64,000 nucleotides of DNA, taken from positions 434,001 to 498,000 of the forward strand of contig NZ_JANDBD010000001.1 of assembly GCF_024320865.1 (NCBI RefSeq), in the 5' to 3' direction. The position numbers and the translations under genes were made by a program. Shown here one piece after another: positions 45,932-54,839 of this stretch. Numbering within the stretch: the first letter of the stretch is position 1; each line of letters starts with the position of its first letter. Origin of the DNA: Mycolicibacterium arenosum (lineage in GTDB: Bacteria; Actinomycetota; Actinomycetes; Mycobacteriales; Mycobacteriaceae). The notes beneath the pieces were generated by a model. That model searched no databases. It was not told the DNA's origin and was given only the letters and a program-made list of their open reading frames with translations.

Positions 45932-47580
45932 GGCACCATCCACGACAGCACCGGTGAGGCCTGCAGGCCCGACAGCAGGCAGAGCAGGACCAGGAACCCG
46001 AGACTCCAGAGGATGACGCGGCGGAAGATGTCGCCCTCCTTGCCGTCGAGCCCGACGGCGGCGGCCGCGATCGCGAGGTTCTGCGGCGAGATCATCTTGC
46101 CCAGCACGCCTCCGGAACTGTTGGACGCGGCCATCAGCACATCGGACAGCCCGGCCTGATTCGCGGCGGTCACCTGCAGCGCGCCGAACAGCGAATTGGC
46201 TGACGTGTCGGAGCCGGTGACCGCGACGCCGAGCCAGCCGAGGATGGGCGAGAGCACCGCGAACGCTCCACCCGCCGCCGCCATCCAGGTGCCGAGTGTG
46301 ATGGTCTGGCCGGACAGGTTCATCACGAACGCCAGTGCGAGCACCGTCATCACGGTCACGATCGCCCACCGCAGTTGGTGCAGCGTGGCGCCGTAGGCCT
46401 TCAGCGCCCGCGGCACCGACAGCCGCAGTGCCAGCATCGTCAACGCGCCCGCGACGAGCATCTGGGTGCCGGGGGAGGTGAGCAGGTTGAGGCTGAACTT
46501 CGTCATCGTCGACGGGTCGCCGTCGGCGTCGACGACGTGCAGACCGGGCCAGTCGACCGCCAGCGTGGCCTGGTCCAGCAGGCGATTCACCGCGGGAATC
46601 TGGCAGACCACGAAGACCGCGATGATGATCCCGTACGGCGCGTAGGCCTTGACCACGTCGGCCCGCGAGTCCCGTTCTTCGGGGGCGTCGGCGTCGGCCC
46701 CCGGCGGTGCGGGTGTATCGCCCGCACCGGAACCGACGGTGACGGCGGACCTTTCGCTGTACGACGACCGCGGCTGCCACACCTTAACCAGGGCGACGAC
46801 CGCGCCGGCGGACAGCAGCGAGGCGACGACGTCGGCGAGCGGTACCGAGAGGAAGTTCGAGGTGGCGTACTGCGCGACCGCGAACACGACGCCGCACGAC
46901 AGCGCCACCGGCCACGTCTCACGGATGCCGCGCCAGCCGTCGACGACCATCACCAGGGCCAGCGGGACGAACAGCGCGAGGATCGGGGTCTGGCGCCCGA
47001 CCATGGCCCCGAGCGTGTCGGCGGGAAGTTCGGTGACCTTGCCGAGCGTGATGATCGGGGTGGCCATGGCACCGAACGCCACCGGCGCGGTGTTCGCGAC
47101 CAGCGCCAGCACGGCCGCCTTCAGCGGCGCGAAGCCGAGGGCCATCAGCATCACCGACGTCACGGCGACCGGGGTGCCGAAACCGGCGAGCGCCTCGATC
47201 AGTGCGCCGAACGAGAACGCGATGATGATCGCCTGGATGCGCTGGTCGTCGCTGACCGAGGAGAACGAGCGTCGCAGCACGTCGAAATGGCCTGTCTCCA
47301 CGGTCATCTGGTAGACCCAGATCGCGTTGATGACGATCCACAGGATCGGGAAGAAACCGAAGGCGGCACCCTCCGATCCGGCCAGCAGGGTCTGCCCGAT
47401 GGGCATGCCGTAGACGACGACGGCGATCACGACGCTCACCGCCAGCGAGATGATCGACGCGACCCACGCCGTCATCTTGAGCGCCCCGAGCAGGACGAAG
47501 AGCAGGAGCAGGGGCACGGCGGCGACCAGCGCGCTCCAGGTCAGGGAGCTCGCGACGGGATCTAGGACTTGCTGGTACAC
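45928..47580 (-). CDS. lldP: L-lactate/glycolate permease (LctP family)
   Basis: A 550-residue polytopic transporter, lactate permease family. It begins YQQVLDPVASSLTWSALVAA after the start codon, has 12-14 hydrophobic helices, and carries the LldP stretches IEALAGFGTPVAV, FGAMATPI and GSDTSANSLFGALQ. A soluble 40-residue loop (SGAGDTPAPPGADADAPEE) lies mid-protein. GTG 47580 after GAGGTGG is the likely start; ATG 47601 is in frame. The 126 bases upstream, to the Tap-like gene, hold its promoter. Confidence 0.92.
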   Translation of the reverse strand: MYQQVLDPVASSLTWSALVAAVPLLLLFVLLGALKMTAWVASIISLAVSVVIAVVVYGMPIGQTLLAGSEGAAFGFFPILWIVINAIWVYQMTVETGHFDVLRRSFSSVSDDQRIQAIIIAFSFGALIEALAGFGTPVAVTSVMLMALGFAPLKAAVLALVANTAPVAFGAMATPIITLGKVTELPADTLGAMVGRQTPILALFVPLALVMVVDGWRGIRETWPVALSCGVVFAVAQYATSNFLSVPLADVVASLLSAGAVVALVKVWQPRSSYSERSAVTVGSGAGDTPAPPGADADAPEERDSRADVVKAYAPYGIIIAVFVVCQIPAVNRLLDQATLAVDWPGLHVVDADGDPSTMTKFSLNLLTSPGTQMLVAGALTMLALRLSVPRALKAYGATLHQLRWAIVTVMTVLALAFVMNLSGQTITLGTWMAAAGGAFAVLSPILGWLGVAVTGSDTSANSLFGALQVTAANQAGLSDVLMAASNSSGGVLGKMISPQNLAIAAAAVGLDGKEGDIFRRVILWSLGFLVLLCLLSGLQASPVLSWMVP

Positions 47581-47706
47581 GGGTCCACCTCGGTGTGGCA
47601 CGGATCACATCGCGATCGGACTACCCGCGTGCGCCGCCCCGATAAACCCCGGATGCGGCGGTGATCACCGAATCGCGAACACCCGGTGGTGAACCTCCGC
47701 CACCTG

Positions 47707-48957
47707 TCAGATCACGTCTTTCGCCGGCGGAGGATCGTCGAGGCCGCGCAGCGCGGGCAGGAAGAGCGCGACCACGCCGAGCACCAGCATGGGCAGCGAC
47801 AGGGCGAAGAACGTCTTCTCCAGGCCGGCGGTGTCGGCGAGTGGGCCGGCGATGATCAGTCCGAGCGGACCGGCCGCGTAGGCGAGTGATCCCATGACGC
47901 CGACCACTCGGCCGCGAAGGCGTTGCGGCGCATGGGTTTGCATCACGTAGTTGTAGATCGGCGCGATCGGCCCGTAGACGAACCCGACGACGGCGCACAG
48001 CACCAGGATGACGGGCAGCGGCGGCAGGAACGCGATGGTGGTCATCGCGATCCCCAGTGTCAGCAACGCGATCAGCATCGTGGTGCGACGTTTCATGTAC
48101 TTCGACATCACCGCGTAGCCCAGCGCGCCGACCAATCCGCCGATCGACAACGCCATCAGCACCCACCCGAGTTGGGCGGGCTGGTTGCGATCGGTGAAGT
48201 ACTTCGGGAACAGCACGCTCTCCATCGGCATGTAGAGGCCGGTGGCCGTCAGGTCGACGACGGCGAGCACACGCAGCACCTTCGACTTCCACACGAACGA
48301 CAGGCCCTCTTTGACTCCCGCCCACACGTTGGACGGGAGGTTGTCGGAGTCGGGCCGGCCGGCGCCTTCGAGTTTCAGCACCCTCAGCACCGAGATCGCG
48401 CCGATCGACAGCACGAACGCGGCCGCCGTCACCCACATCGTGTTGACGCCGCCGAGCGTGGCGATCAGCAGGCCGCCGATTCCGGGGCCGACGATGTAGG
48501 CCAGGTTGAACGTGGCCTCGTACACGCTGTTCGCGTGATCGAGAGTCCAGCCGGCCCGTCCTGCCGCCTCGGGCAGCATCGTCTCGCGCGCCGTCATCCC
48601 CGCGGGGTCGAAGAACGCGCCGAGCGCTGCGAGGGCGGCGAGCACGGCGACGTTCACCGCGTCGACGCCGAACGTCAGCGCGATCACCGGAACGGCGGCC
48701 ACGGACAGCGCGGAGAGCGCGTCGGAGATCATCGACACCCGCCGCCGCCCGAGGTAGTCGACGGCCGCGCCCGCGATCAGCGTCGCCACCAGCAGTGGCA
48801 GGGTGCCCGCCATCGCCACGATCGACGCGTCGAGCGCCGAACCGCTGCGCTGCAGCACCAGCCACGGGAACGCGATCATCGAGATCCCGTTGCCCGCACC
48901 CGCCATCAGTGCCGCGAACAGGATGAGCAGGACGGGGCCGTGCTTTGTGGTGCTCAT
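47707..48957 (-). CDS. tap: Tap-like MFS multidrug efflux pump (Rv1258c-like)
   Basis: A 416-residue MFS transporter with about 12 helices, [13 protein letters not shown] as motif A, and length and neighbour (udgB) matching Tap/Rv1258c. Tap exports tetracycline, aminoglycosides and, in M. tuberculosis, contributes to tolerance of rifampicin. The start MSTTKHGPV at 48957 has no strong ribosome site. Tap is WhiB7-controlled in relatives; I did not recognise a WhiB7-type promoter in the ~70 bases upstream. Confidence 0.82.
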   Translation of the reverse strand: MSTTKHGPVLLILFAALMAGAGNGISMIAFPWLVLQRSGSALDASIVAMAGTLPLLVATLIAGAAVDYLGRRRVSMISDALSALSVAAVPVIALTFGVDAVNVAVLAALAALGAFFDPAGMTARETMLPEAAGRAGWTLDHANSVYEATFNLAYIVGPGIGGLLIATLGGVNTMWVTAAAFVLSIGAISVLRVLKLEGAGRPDSDNLPSNVWAGVKEGLSFVWKSKVLRVLAVVDLTATGLYMPMESVLFPKYFTDRNQPAQLGWVLMALSIGGLVGALGYAVMSKYMKRRTTMLIALLTLGIAMTTIAFLPPLPVILVLCAVVGFVYGPIAPIYNYVMQTHAPQRLRGRVVGVMGSLAYAAGPLGLIIAGPLADTAGLEKTFFALSLPMLVLGVVALFLPALRGLDDPPPAKDVI

Positions 48958-49026
48958 GAGGTATCTCGGTGGAATCTAACAGCGGGGGTGTCCCTGGCGC
49001 GACGACATTTCCGGACGGTGCACAGT

Positions 49027-49848
49027 GTGGGTGTGCAACTTCCGCATCCCCGCACCGGCGCGCTGTTCGACTCACCCGTGCCCGCTGCGACCGACTGGCC
49101 GGGGGATCCCGCGCAGCCGGACACCGTCGTCGCGAAGTCCGCCGCCGGGGTGCGCGCGGCGGCCCGGCGGGCGCGGTCGGTCGCCGACGTCGACGCGGGG
49201 GTCAGCGTGTGCCGGGCCTGCCGACGGCTGGTGCGGTGGCGCGAGGACGTCGCGCTGGCCAAGCGGCGCTCCTACGAGGGCGAGCCGTACTGGGGCAGGC
49301 CGGTACCCGGCTTCGGCCCGCCGAACGCGAGGATCTGGCTGCTCGGCCTGGCACCCGCCGCGCACGGCGCCAACCGCACCGGCCGGGTGTTCACCGGTGA
49401 CCGCAGCGGCGACTTCCTGTTCGCCGCGCTGCACCGGGCGGGTCTCGCGAGTTCGCCGCACAGCATCGACGCGGCGGACGGCTTGACGCTCAACGACACC
49501 CGCGTGGTCGCCGCGGTGCGCTGCGCGCCGCCGGACAACAAGCCGCTGCCCGAGGAGCGGTCGGCCTGCGCGCCCTGGCTCGACGCCGAGTGGCGGTTGC
49601 GCGGGGCGAGCGTTCGGGTGATCGTGGTGCTGGGCGGCTTCGCGTGGCGGGCGGCGTTCGACGTGCTGCGTGCCGCGGGTGCGCAGGTGCCCGTGCCGCT
49701 GCCGAAGTTCGGGCACCTCGCGACGGTCGTGGTCGACGGCGTGACGCTCATCGGCTGCTACCACCCCAGCCAGCAGAACACCTTCACCGGACGGCTCACC
49801 CCGGCTATGCTCGACGACGTCTTCCAACTCGCGATCTCGGCGTGCTGA
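49027..49848 (+). CDS. udgB: type 5 uracil-DNA glycosylase
   Basis: A 273-residue Fe-S DNA glycosylase that removes uracil, and hypoxanthine in some members. Motif A is [14 protein letters not shown], where family 5 lacks the usual catalytic Asp. The C-terminal motif is [14 protein letters not shown]. Cysteines in VCRACRR, RCAPP and SACAPW fit the four iron-sulfur ligands. The start is uncertain: GTG at 49018, 49027 or 49033. It is divergent from the Tap-like pump, as Rv1259 is from Rv1258c. Confidence 0.92.
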   Translation: MGVQLPHPRTGALFDSPVPAATDWPGDPAQPDTVVAKSAAGVRAAARRARSVADVDAGVSVCRACRRLVRWREDVALAKRRSYEGEPYWGRPVPGFGPPNARIWLLGLAPAAHGANRTGRVFTGDRSGDFLFAALHRAGLASSPHSIDAADGLTLNDTRVVAAVRCAPPDNKPLPEERSACAPWLDAEWRLRGASVRVIVVLGGFAWRAAFDVLRAAGAQVPVPLPKFGHLATVVVDGVTLIGCYHPSQQNTFTGRLTPAMLDDVFQLAISAC

Positions 49849-49929
49849 GACGCGCAGGGCGCCGCTGAACACGCCGAAATCGCAGAAGAAGCGGGGAACG
49901 GATCGACCACTGGCAGCGTTGCACGACTA

Positions 49930-50982
49930 ATGCGACTTTCGGTTCTCGACCTCGTTCCCGTCCGCACCGACCAGTCCACCTCGGACGCACTGGCCGCGAC
50001 CCTTCGGGTGGCCCAGACCGCCGACAACCTCGGCTACACGCGCTACTGGCTGGCCGAACACCACAACATGCCCGCGGTCGCGGCGACCAGTCCGCCGGTG
50101 CTGATCGGGTACCTCGCGGGCCAGACCTCGCAGATCCGTCTCGGGTCGGGTGGTGTCATGCTGCCCAACCACGCTCCGCTGGCGGTCGCCGAGCAGTTCG
50201 CGCTCCTCGAAGCCGCCGCGCCGGGGCGCATCGACCTCGGCCTCGGCAGGGCCCCCGGCAGCGATCCGGTGACGTCGATCGCGTTGCGCGGGCCTGCGGG
50301 CCGGGGTGACGAGGATGTGGAGCGCTTCCCGCAGTACCTCGACGACGTCGTCGCGCTGATGAGCGCGCAGGGCGTCTCGGTGTCGCTGCAGGGCCGAAAC
50401 CTGTTAAACCAGAACTACATCCTGAAGGCGACGCCCGCGGCGGCGAGCGAGCCGCGACTGTGGCTGCTCGGCTCGTCGATGTACTCGGCGCATCTCGCGG
50501 CGGCCAAGGGGCTGCCGTACGTGTTCGCCCACCACTTCTCGGGGCAGGGCACCGAGGAGGCGCTCACGGTGTACCGCAGCGAGTTCCGGCCCAGCGACCT
50601 GGCCGCCGAACCGACGACGTTCATGACGGTCAACGCGTCCGTCGCGCCGACGCGAGCGGAAGCCGAAGCCCTCATGCTGCCGAACCTGCACATGATGGCC
50701 TGGCTGCGCACCGGTCAGCCGCTGCGTCCGCTCGACCTGGTCGAGGATGCCCGGACCCGTGTGCTGACGCCGCAGCAGGAGGCCGTCGTCGCCTCGGGTC
50801 TGACGAGGGCGATCATCGGAACGCCCGCCGAGGCCGCCGCTCAGGTGCGCGAACTGGCCGAGCGCTTCGGCGTCGACGAGGTGATGGTGAACCCCGTCGC
50901 GTCGGCCTACCGCGGCACCGACCCGGCGACCGCGCCCGGTCGGGAGCAGACGCTGGAACTGCTCGCCAAGGAGCTGTTCTAA
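49930..50982 (+). CDS. LLM-class flavin-dependent oxidoreductase
   Basis: A 350-residue luciferase-like enzyme of the alkanal monooxygenase-alpha group. It begins RLSVLDLVPVRTDQSTSDAL and has RYWLAEHHNMPAVA, LGSGGVMLPNHAPLAVAEQF and DLGLGRAPGSDP, all typical. It would use FMNH2 or F420H2; the substrate is unknown. It replaces the unrelated oxidoreductase Rv1260 at this position in M. tuberculosis. It overlaps the Ddn-like gene tail-to-tail by 4 nt. Confidence 0.88.
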   Translation: MRLSVLDLVPVRTDQSTSDALAATLRVAQTADNLGYTRYWLAEHHNMPAVAATSPPVLIGYLAGQTSQIRLGSGGVMLPNHAPLAVAEQFALLEAAAPGRIDLGLGRAPGSDPVTSIALRGPAGRGDEDVERFPQYLDDVVALMSAQGVSVSLQGRNLLNQNYILKATPAAASEPRLWLLGSSMYSAHLAAAKGLPYVFAHHFSGQGTEEALTVYRSEFRPSDLAAEPTTFMTVNASVAPTRAEAEALMLPNLHMMAWLRTGQPLRPLDLVEDARTRVLTPQQEAVVASGLTRAIIGTPAEAAAQVRELAERFGVDEVMVNPVASAYRGTDPATAPGREQTLELLAKELF

Positions 50983-51431
50983 GGAGTCAGCGCGACGATG
51001 GGGATCGGCCGCGTGGTGCGCTTCTGATACCCCTCGTAGACGTGATTGTTGTTGTCGTTGACCAGCTTCCAGCGGCGGGCGTAGTCGGGGTCCGCCGGGG
51101 TGATGATCGTCGCCGTTACGGGAAATCGCTTGGCCCCGACGTTGATCTCGACCTTCGGGTTGGCCTTGGCGTTGAAGTACCAGCCCGGCGCCTTGGGTGC
51201 GCCGCCCATGGATGCGACGACGAGGTAGGCGTCGCCGTCCTTGGCGTAGCTCAGCGAGTTCGTCCGCTGGGCACCGGTCTTGGCGCCGACGGTGTGCAGC
51301 ATCAGAATCGGAGCGGTGAAGGGGATGCGGTGACCGATGCGGCCGCCGGTCGCCTTGTAGATCCGGTCGTGCAACTTCAGCAGGGGATACCCGATGAGGC
51401 GTTCGAAGACGGGCATGTGCTCGGTACTCAT
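50979..51431 (-). CDS. deazaflavin (F420)-dependent nitroreductase family protein (Rv1261c-like)
   Basis: A 150-residue Ddn/FDOR-A split-barrel protein. Family features are PVFERLIGYPLLKLHDRIYKATGGRIG, LMLHTVGAKTGAQRTNSL, YLVVASMGGAPKAPGWYFN and WKLVNDNNNHVYEGYQ. It uses reduced F420 to reduce quinones or nitro compounds. ATG 51431 has AAGGAG at correct spacing; ATG 51437 is too close to it. The upstream HIT gene ends 2 nt before. Confidence 0.88.
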   Translation of the reverse strand: MSTEHMPVFERLIGYPLLKLHDRIYKATGGRIGHRIPFTAPILMLHTVGAKTGAQRTNSLSYAKDGDAYLVVASMGGAPKAPGWYFNAKANPKVEINVGAKRFPVTATIITPADPDYARRWKLVNDNNNHVYEGYQKRTTRPIPIVALTP

Positions 51432-51433
51432 GA

Positions 51434-51865
51434 TCACTCCTTGACGTCGAGTTCGGCCAGCGCGTCGCGCAGGATGCGTCCCGTCGCCTCGCGGTCGGGG
51501 TCGCGGCGGATCACCAGCCCCTTGGCGAACGACAGCTTGTCGCCTGCGTGTCGCGGCGCGACGTGCAGGTGGATGTGGAAGACGCTCTGGAACGCGGCCT
51601 TCCCGTCGTTGACGGCGATGTTGCAGCCGTCGGCCTTCAACTCGGAGTCGCGCGCGGCCAGGCCGATGCGCTGGCCGATGCGGATGAGGTCGGCGAGCGT
51701 CGACGGCGGGGTGTCGGTGAGGTCGACGGTGTGCTTCTTCGGGACCACCAGGGTGTGACCCCTGACGATCGGCCGGATGTCGAGGAACGCCAGGTAGTCG
51801 TCGTCCTCGTAGATGCGCACCGCCGGAGCGTCACCGCCGACGATCGCGCAGAACACACATGACAT
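51434..51865 (-). CDS. HIT-family hydrolase (Rv1262c-like)
   Basis: A 143-residue histidine-triad nucleotide hydrolase. The triad is in FHIHLHVAPR near residue 105, and CVFCAI at the N-terminus and the VVPKKH segment are typical of HinT-like proteins. It would cleave AMP from lysine/other amine adducts or dinucleoside polyphosphates. The chosen start 51865 gives MSCVFCAIVGG; a longer frame is unsupported. It is translated with the Ddn-like gene downstream. Confidence 0.92.
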   Translation of the reverse strand: MSCVFCAIVGGDAPAVRIYEDDDYLAFLDIRPIVRGHTLVVPKKHTVDLTDTPPSTLADLIRIGQRIGLAARDSELKADGCNIAVNDGKAAFQSVFHIHLHVAPRHAGDKLSFAKGLVIRRDPDREATGRILRDALAELDVKE

Positions 51866-51881
51866 GGGCCCACCGTAGCGC

Positions 51882-52349
51882 CTAGAGGTTGTCCTTCGAC
51901 CACTCGGCGAGGCGCCTGTCACGCTCGTCGGCGTCGACCTCCTCGACGCGGGTCATCACCGCCCAGCGTTGTCCGAACGGGTCGACGATCGACGCGAATC
52001 GATCACCGGTCACGAACGTCTGCACGTCCTCGCGGATGGTCGCCCCGGCGTTCTTGGCACGGGCGACGACGTCATCGACGTCCGCGCAGTACAGCACCAC
52101 GGAGTGGGTCACGGTCTCGCCGGGTTCGATCGCGGCAAGGCCGTAGTCGGCGTTCGGATCGGACAGTTGCAGGCGCCCGGTCCCGAAATCGAGTTCGGCG
52201 TGGGCGATCGTGCCGTCGCCGGCGTCCATCTTCTCCACGACGTCGGCGCCGAACACCGACGTGTAGAACTCGATGGCCTTCGCGGCGCCGTCGATGACGA
52301 GGAACGGGGTCAGGCTGGTGTAGCCCCGGGGAATCGGTTGCACGGTCAT
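51882..52349 (-). CDS. VOC-family (glyoxalase-like) protein
   Basis: A 155-residue vicinal oxygen chelate protein of the PhnB/YdfO-like group. It begins TVQPIPRGYTSLTPFLVIDGAAKAIEFY. Key segments are ELDFGTGRLQLSD, VVLYCADVDDVVARA and FASIVDPFGQRWAV, which supply the paired beta-alpha modules. The substrate cannot be assigned. It ends 16 nt before the HIT start region on the same strand. ATG 52349 is chosen because upstream frame content is not homologous. Confidence 0.85.
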   Translation of the reverse strand: MTVQPIPRGYTSLTPFLVIDGAAKAIEFYTSVFGADVVEKMDAGDGTIAHAELDFGTGRLQLSDPNADYGLAAIEPGETVTHSVVLYCADVDDVVARAKNAGATIREDVQTFVTGDRFASIVDPFGQRWAVMTRVEEVDADERDRRLAEWSKDNL

Positions 52350-52422
52350 GTCTCCAGCCTGGCCGCGGCCCGGCCGCGACCGCTTGGAAAAACGCGCCAT
52401 TCGCCACTTGTCTGCTAGTGTG

Positions 52423-52442
52423 TCTGTAACGATCCTTACAGA
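52423..52442. promoter_or_regulatory. palindromic operator upstream of TetR-SDR genes
   Basis: TCTGTAACGATCCTTACAGA is an inverted repeat with 7-bp arms and a 6-nt centre. It lies 11 nt before the TetR start, a typical autoregulatory TetR site. Confidence 0.7.
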
Positions 52443-52453
52443 GAGGTCGAAGG

Positions 52454-53065
52454 GTGAGCACCAAGCGGCAGCGGCAGGGCGAGAGCTCGCGCGAGCTGAT
52501 CCTCGACGTCACCGAACGCCTGATGGCGACGAAGGGTTACGCGGCGACGTCCGTCAGCGACATCCGCGCGGGGTGCGGACTGCCCGCCAGCTCCATCTAC
52601 TGGCACTTCGGCTCGAAGCAGGGAGTGCTCGCCGCCGTCATGGAGCGCGGTGCGGAGCGCTTCTTCGGCGCGATTCCGCGGCACGGCGACGCGGCGCCCG
52701 ATATCGAGGCTCAACTCGCCGCGACCGCGAAACTGCTCGCCGAGCACCCCGAATTCCTACGGCTGGTGTACCTGCTGGCGCTCGAGCGCAATGAGGACCC
52801 TGACGTCGCAGCCGCAGTGCGACGGGTGCGCGGCACCGCGGCCGCGGGCTTCCGCGCTGCGATCGCCACCCTGCTGCCGCCCGACGTGCCGCCGGACCGG
52901 GCCGACCACGCGCTCGACGAGCTCACCGCGCTTGCGATGGCGATCTCCGACGGCGTGTTCATCGCCGACCACGTGGAGCCGGATGCCACCGACATCGAAC
53001 GGATGTACCGACGGCTGCTGCAGTCCGTCACCGCACTGCTGCCGATCCTCCTGGAGGAAGAATGA
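52454..53065 (+). CDS. TetR-family regulator
   Basis: A 203-residue repressor. The N-terminal DNA-binding domain has SRELILDVTERLMATKGY and SDIRAGCGLPASSIYWHFGSKQG (about 10-60). The C-terminal helices form the ligand pocket (LEEE end). GTG 52454 follows GAAGG. It overlaps the SDR gene by 4 nt and a perfect inverted repeat sits upstream, so it likely represses itself and the dehydrogenase. The inducer is unknown. Confidence 0.9.
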   Translation: MSTKRQRQGESSRELILDVTERLMATKGYAATSVSDIRAGCGLPASSIYWHFGSKQGVLAAVMERGAERFFGAIPRHGDAAPDIEAQLAATAKLLAEHPEFLRLVYLLALERNEDPDVAAAVRRVRGTAAAGFRAAIATLLPPDVPPDRADHALDELTALAMAISDGVFIADHVEPDATDIERMYRRLLQSVTALLPILLEEE

Positions 53066-53964
53066 CCACCCGTACCGTCATCGTCACCGGAGCCAACGCA
53101 GGCCTCGGATTGGAGTGTGCCCGAAACCTTCTGGAGCGCGACGACTCCTGGCACGTCGTCCTCGCGGTGCGCAACCCCGAACTGGGCACGGCGGCGATCG
53201 CCGAACTCGGTGCGCCGGAACGCTGCTCGGTGATCCGGGTGGATCTGGCGTCGCTCGCCTCCGTGCGCGACTTCGTCACGGCGTTCGCGGCGGCGGGCCT
53301 GCCACCGCTGCACGCCGTCGTGTGCAACGCGGGATTACAGACGACGACCACCAAGTTCACCGCTGACGGCGTCGAAATGACCTTCGGTGTCAACCATCTC
53401 GGACACTTCGAGCTCGTCACGGGACTGCTCGACCACCTCGCCGCACCGGGCCGGATCGTCGTCGTGGCCAGCGGAACGCACGACCCGCAGAAGTTCACCG
53501 GGATGCCCCACCCGGACTACACCTCGGCTGAGGACCTCGCGTACCCGGCCGCCGACGCGTCGGCCGACGGCAGACGCCGGTACACCACCTCGAAACTGTG
53601 CAACGTGCTGTTCGCCTACGAACTGGACCGGCGGCTGGGGCGGGGCGCTCGCGGCATCACCGTGACCGCGTTCGACCCCGGCCTGATGCCCGCGTCGGGG
53701 CTCGCTCGCGACTACTCGCCGGCGATGCGGTTGGTCTGGCGCATCATCGGACCGATGCTGCGCGTGCTTCCCAACGTCAACACCACCCGCACATCCGGCC
53801 GCAGGCTCGCCGCTCTGGCCGTCGACCCGGCGTTCGAGGGTGTCACCGGCCGGTACTACGAGGGCGTCAAGGAGATTCGATCCTCACCGGACTCCTACGA
53901 CGAGGCCAAGGCCGCGGACCTGTGGCGGACCAGTGAACGGTTGGTGCAGAGCAGCACGGCGTGA
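53062..53964 (+). CDS. short-chain dehydrogenase (protochlorophyllide reductase-like)
   Basis: A 300-residue SDR. The cofactor motif TGANAGLG is at about 9-16. CNAG and the catalytic YTTSK (Tyr about 174) are present. The GVNHLGHFELV stretch and overall length resemble the light-dependent protochlorophyllide reductase-like/retinol dehydrogenase group common in mycobacteria. The substrate is unknown. It is translationally coupled to the TetR gene. Confidence 0.88.
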   Translation: MTTRTVIVTGANAGLGLECARNLLERDDSWHVVLAVRNPELGTAAIAELGAPERCSVIRVDLASLASVRDFVTAFAAAGLPPLHAVVCNAGLQTTTTKFTADGVEMTFGVNHLGHFELVTGLLDHLAAPGRIVVVASGTHDPQKFTGMPHPDYTSAEDLAYPAADASADGRRRYTTSKLCNVLFAYELDRRLGRGARGITVTAFDPGLMPASGLARDYSPAMRLVWRIIGPMLRVLPNVNTTRTSGRRLAALAVDPAFEGVTGRYYEGVKEIRSSPDSYDEAKAADLWRTSERLVQSSTA

Positions 53965-53989
53965 CGGGGCCGCTCGTAGGCTGAGGCGG

Positions 53990-54808
53990 ATGGACGACAC
54001 CTCCGGCGAACCGCAACTCGGCCTCGTCGGCCGCGGCCGCACGGGCGAGTTGTTCGATCTCGCGCGCTGGGCGCCGTCTGACGGCGCTGCTCGCTGGATC
54101 GAGCACTTCTGGTCGGTGACATGGGATCTGCGCGGTAAGCCGGCCTTCGACAGCACCGTGATCACGTTCCCGAGCATGCACCTCACCCGCGAATGGGGGA
54201 CCGACTCGCCCCGGCACGGACATCCGCTGCCCGCGTCGCTGCTTCACGGCGTCGTCGACCACGTGTTCACCACCACGCTGTCCGAGGCCGGCGCGGTCGT
54301 GGGATGTCGCTTTCGTCCGGGTGGCTTCGCGGCGAGGTTCGATCGGACCGCAGGCGAGTACACCGGACGAGTGGTGCCGGTCGACGATGAGTTGTTCGGG
54401 GCGCCAGTCGACTTCGTCGACGACGTCACCCTTACCGCCGCGCGGATGGACGACGCCGTCGCCGCGCACCGCGCCGACGAACCGGCGGCCTATCCGGAAC
54501 TGTTGCGTCTGATGGACCGCATCCGCGACGACGCGGGCATCCGGCGGGTGGCCGATGTCATGACGCACTCGCCGTGGAGCACGCGCACGACGCAGCGGGT
54601 GTTCACCTCGTTCGTCGGCGTCCCGGTCGAGTGGGTGGTCCGACGCTACCGGCTGCAGCACGCCGCGCTGGAGTTGGAGACGAACCCGGACGTGGACGGC
54701 GCCGGCCTGGCGGTCCGCCTGGGGTGGTACGACCAGGCGCACTTCATCAACGACTTCCGCGCGATGCTGGGCTGCACCCCTGGCGAGTACGCCGCACGGC
54801 ACTCCTGA
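53990..54808 (+). CDS. AraC-family regulator
   Basis: A 272-residue transcription factor. The N-terminal ligand-type domain includes ARWIEHFWSVTWDLRG and RFRPGGFAARF. The C-terminal AraC helix-turn-helix (about 170-270) contains IRRVADVMTHSPWSTRTTQRVF and LAVRLGWYDQAHFINDFRAMLGCTPGEY. It starts at ATG 53990 after TGAGGCGG. It follows the SDR gene by 25 nt, and may be co-transcribed. Targets are unknown. Confidence 0.87.
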   Translation: MDDTSGEPQLGLVGRGRTGELFDLARWAPSDGAARWIEHFWSVTWDLRGKPAFDSTVITFPSMHLTREWGTDSPRHGHPLPASLLHGVVDHVFTTTLSEAGAVVGCRFRPGGFAARFDRTAGEYTGRVVPVDDELFGAPVDFVDDVTLTAARMDDAVAAHRADEPAAYPELLRLMDRIRDDAGIRRVADVMTHSPWSTRTTQRVFTSFVGVPVEWVVRRYRLQHAALELETNPDVDGAGLAVRLGWYDQAHFINDFRAMLGCTPGEYAARHS

Positions 54809-54839
54809 TCAGCCAGCCGGCTGCGTGCGGCGTCTCCTG

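Noticed and set aside
47923..49026. Long N-terminal extension of udgB
   Set aside because: It runs antisense through the Tap-like gene; UdgB homology begins near 49030.
54814..54823. CAGCCGGCTG palindrome between the AraC and glycosylase genes as terminator
   Set aside because: It has no loop or T-tract; not enough to support a terminator.
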